From the NCBI GenBank assembly GCA_002359735.1, contig DENS01000001.1, forward strand, positions 306,176 to 370,175: a stretch of DNA of 64,000 bases. The letters run 5' to 3'. Below the pieces are notes generated by a model. The model was not told the DNA's origin and did not search any database. It saw only the letters and a program-made list of their open reading frames with translations. The translations under genes were made by a program, and so were the position numbers. Shown in pieces: positions 62,526 to 64,000 of the stretch; the stretch's first letter is position 1, and each line of letters begins with the position of its first letter. The DNA comes from Micavibrio sp. UBA2638. GTDB lineage: Bacteria; Pseudomonadota; Alphaproteobacteria; Micavibrionales; Micavibrionaceae.

Positions 62526-63053
62526 TTACCGCGTCCAACGAAAGTCATTTATAGTCTGGATCGACAAATTGAGAGCTTTGTTTTTCTGGCACCGACGGTA
62601 ATCGGCAATCGCGAGAGCAGAACGATTACCCTGTATTCCGCCTGTATGTGACCAGACATCCAGAGTTGGTTTTGACGGTTGCATCTTGGCGGACGGTTTC
62701 AGAGCAAACCGAATTCCGAATACAAGACCCAAGGCCGCCGCTTTTCCAGCCGAGCGCTGGTTTCGGTCCATTGCCGAGCCTGCCGAGGAGTGACGGATAG
62801 ATTTAAGCAGGGGAAGACAGGCATCATTTGGAGCCGAAGGGGAAGACGTTGAAAAATCATTATGATCTACGACAGGCGCGGTTTTGGCATGATCGCCAAT
62901 TTCACCGCCGGTGATGCGTTCAAACGACCACGCATTTCCGGCGCAAAGCGCCAGTATGATAACCATAGCTGATAATGTTAGTGAAATTTTTTGAATTTTG
63001 GCGCCGTCACGGCTGCTCACTTGCATTTCTGCATCACGAAGAAAGATATTCAT
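62526..63053 (-). CDS. Exported or membrane-anchored small protein, unknown function
   Basis: The 175-residue frame has a hydrophobic segment (about 25-40, SLTLSAMVIILALCAGNAW) consistent with a signal sequence after a 20-residue polar lead, or a start at the ATG 63023 (MQVSS). The mature part is polar and Ser/Pro/Ala-rich with two cysteines (DACLPLL, YRRCQKNK). GGGTGGG lies before ATG 63053. A possible -10 box TATAAT is at 63082-63087 on the minus strand. No family recognised. It is the first gene upstream on the minus strand from the CXXC gene's 3' end. Confidence 0.5.
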   Translation of the reverse strand: MNIFLRDAEMQVSSRDGAKIQKISLTLSAMVIILALCAGNAWSFERITGGEIGDHAKTAPVVDHNDFSTSSPSAPNDACLPLLKSIRHSSAGSAMDRNQRSAGKAAALGLVFGIRFALKPSAKMQPSKPTLDVWSHTGGIQGNRSALAIADYRRCQKNKALNLSIQTINDFRWTR

Positions 63054-63357
63054 TTTTACCCACCCTTATAAATTTTGTGCGATTATACCTTTATTATATT
63101 TATTCAGGTGAACCCTTTACCCCGCCGCATGTTTTTTGCTTATTGTTCTGTGCGGCTCATAACTTCATCACACCACAGAATATTTATTATGGCAAATATT
63201 ATCGTTTCGAATTTATGCCGTAGTTGGATTAAATAAATTTAAAACAATTCAAGCATTTAGCTATAATTTGACGTATTGAACAGGCCAATTGCCGCATCAA
63301 TACATATAATGATATACCGATGCGCAGGCGCCCATATAGGTGATAGAGATATCCTCT
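63054..63357. other. Intergenic region between the two small exported-protein genes
   Basis: About 300 bases without a convincing gene. It should hold the promoter of the 175-residue gene: TATAAT on the minus strand at 63082-63087 with a poor -35. I see no other structure. Confidence 0.5.
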
Positions 63358-63594
63358 TTAGAAAGTATATTCCCAGGTAACTTTGACACTGCGGCCGCTG
63401 GAAAATGGCTTACGCGCCGATACGGATATTTCCGAACACGTATCTTTACATTTTTCTTTTTTCTTATCGAGATTAAGCAAACGATCGACACGATCATCCA
63501 CTTTAAATTCGGTGTCCGGCATTTTAAAAGTTGTACAGGCCGATAGTGCAAATGCACTGGCAAGCGTGATGGCGCCCAATAATTTGGATCGCAT
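63358..63594 (-). CDS. Small lipoprotein, 78 residues
   Basis: A short lipoprotein with signal MRSKLLGAITLASAFALSAC (modified cysteine at 20). The mature part has a charged segment with the pair CKDTC and a beta-like tail SGRSVKVTWEYTF. GGGAGG lies seven bases before ATG 63594, so this start is preferred over 63609. Function unknown. It is followed on the minus strand by a gap and preceded by rho upstream. Confidence 0.72.
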   Translation of the reverse strand: MRSKLLGAITLASAFALSACTTFKMPDTEFKVDDRVDRLLNLDKKKEKCKDTCSEISVSARKPFSSGRSVKVTWEYTF

Positions 63595-63730
63595 AACGAA
63601 ACCTCCCACATGTATTATTTTTTATTTTTATAGCCTAAAAAATATACGGGAATATACCGCTTGCCAAGCGTTTTGATTTACGCACCGCAACAATTGATAC
63701 CATGATGATACCCAGCGGCACGAATGGTGC

Positions 63731-64000
63731 TTATTGGTTCATAGATTGGAAAAATTCGTCATTGTTTTTGGTGGTTTTCATCTTACCCAGCAAAAACTCA
63801 ACAGCATCAACGGTACCCATTGGGTTCAGGATACGGCGCAAGACCCACATTTTCTGCAATGTATCTTTATCAACCAGCAATTCCTCTTTTCGTGTACCGG
63901 ATTTTTGAATATCAATGGCCGGGAAGACGCGCTTATCGGCCAGTTTACGATCCAGAACCAGTTCAGAGTTACCGGTCCCTTTAAATTCTTCAAAGATAAC
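63731..64000 (-). CDS. rho: Transcription termination factor Rho, C-terminal part, cut by window edge
   Basis: The last 89 residues of Rho: FKGTGNSELVLDRKLADKR, VFPAIDIQKSGTRKEELL and MGTVDAVEFLLGKMKTTKNN are diagnostic of the RecA-like C-terminal domain. The 5' part lies beyond base 64000. Rho is the hexameric helicase that ends transcription. Its location next to mnmE and the par genes is typical for alphaproteobacteria. No clear terminator is seen in the 120 bases that follow. Confidence 0.95.
   Translation of the reverse strand, partial: VIFEEFKGTGNSELVLDRKLADKRVFPAIDIQKSGTRKEELLVDKDTLQKMWVLRRILNPMGTVDAVEFLLGKMKTTKNNDEFFQSMNQ

Noticed and set aside
63658..63670. Hairpin CGCTT/AAGCG after rho as terminator
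   Set aside because: On the rho strand it is not followed by a T tract, and the stem is only five base pairs.

Overview
The window is a bacterial chromosome segment of intermediate GC content and dense coding. Gene content and order point to an alphaproteobacterium: mnmE-mnmG-rsmG-parA-parB facing holA-lptE-leuS, a DUF3576-type lipoprotein before leuS, the hslV-hslU / hisB-hisH-hisA-hisF-hisE neighbourhood, and surA-rsmA next to gmk. The many orphan proteins and the mixed GC content would suit the Micavibrio-like or deep Rhodospirillales-like lineages, but that placement is inference and nothing in the window proves a genus. I saw no rRNA, insertion sequence, prophage or CRISPR array. One tRNA gene (Ser-GGA) is present.

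Layout. 1-4157: the end of a hybrid histidine kinase, a response regulator with an unfamiliar N-terminus and a complete membrane hybrid kinase, together a phosphorelay cluster without a DNA-binding output. 4307-8719: adenine deaminase, a disrupted reverse-strand gene, a methyltransferase-like protein, tRNA-Ser, a small membrane protein and an alpha/beta hydrolase. 8823-11031: two glycosyltransferases (GT4 and GT9) likely for envelope polysaccharide. 11075-17642: an ArsR repressor, gmk, rsmA, surA, an NDUFA9-like protein and a UvrD/PcrA-type helicase. 17765-24964: an HDAC11-like deacetylase, a diguanylate cyclase, a LprI-like exported protein, a LOG-family hydrolase, two orphan proteins and comM.

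25046-36001: histidine biosynthesis genes hisB, hisH, hisA, hisF and hisE on the minus strand, with orphan genes on the plus strand set between them, plus panD, HIT, a GNAT, hisD, a GreB-like factor and an orphan with RNase H-like active-site spacing. 36115-47503: a lipoprotein serine protease, hslVU, two orphans facing each other (one zincin-like), an M23 peptidase, an Smr protein, an orphan degenerate response regulator between two orphan genes, and the YggS/PLPBP protein. 47680-53850: a porin, then DUF3576-leuS-lptE-holA. 53910-59945: parB, parA, rsmG, mnmG, mnmE and a DUF6489-like gene, with three perfect parS sites inside the last three named enzymes, so this end lies in the origin-proximal partition region. 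60016-64000: a dienelactone hydrolase, a membrane protein with eight CXXC units, two small exported proteins and the C-terminus of rho.

Themes that connect genes: envelope building (GT4, GT9, LptE, SurA, porin, M23), proteostasis (HslVU, SurA, serine protease), chromosome segregation (ParAB/parS), signalling (hybrid kinases, diguanylate cyclase, degenerate regulator) and an unusually large set of orphan soluble proteins, several with metallopeptidase-like motifs. Four genes appear to be transcribed from promoters placed so close to the ATG that their messages would be leaderless.
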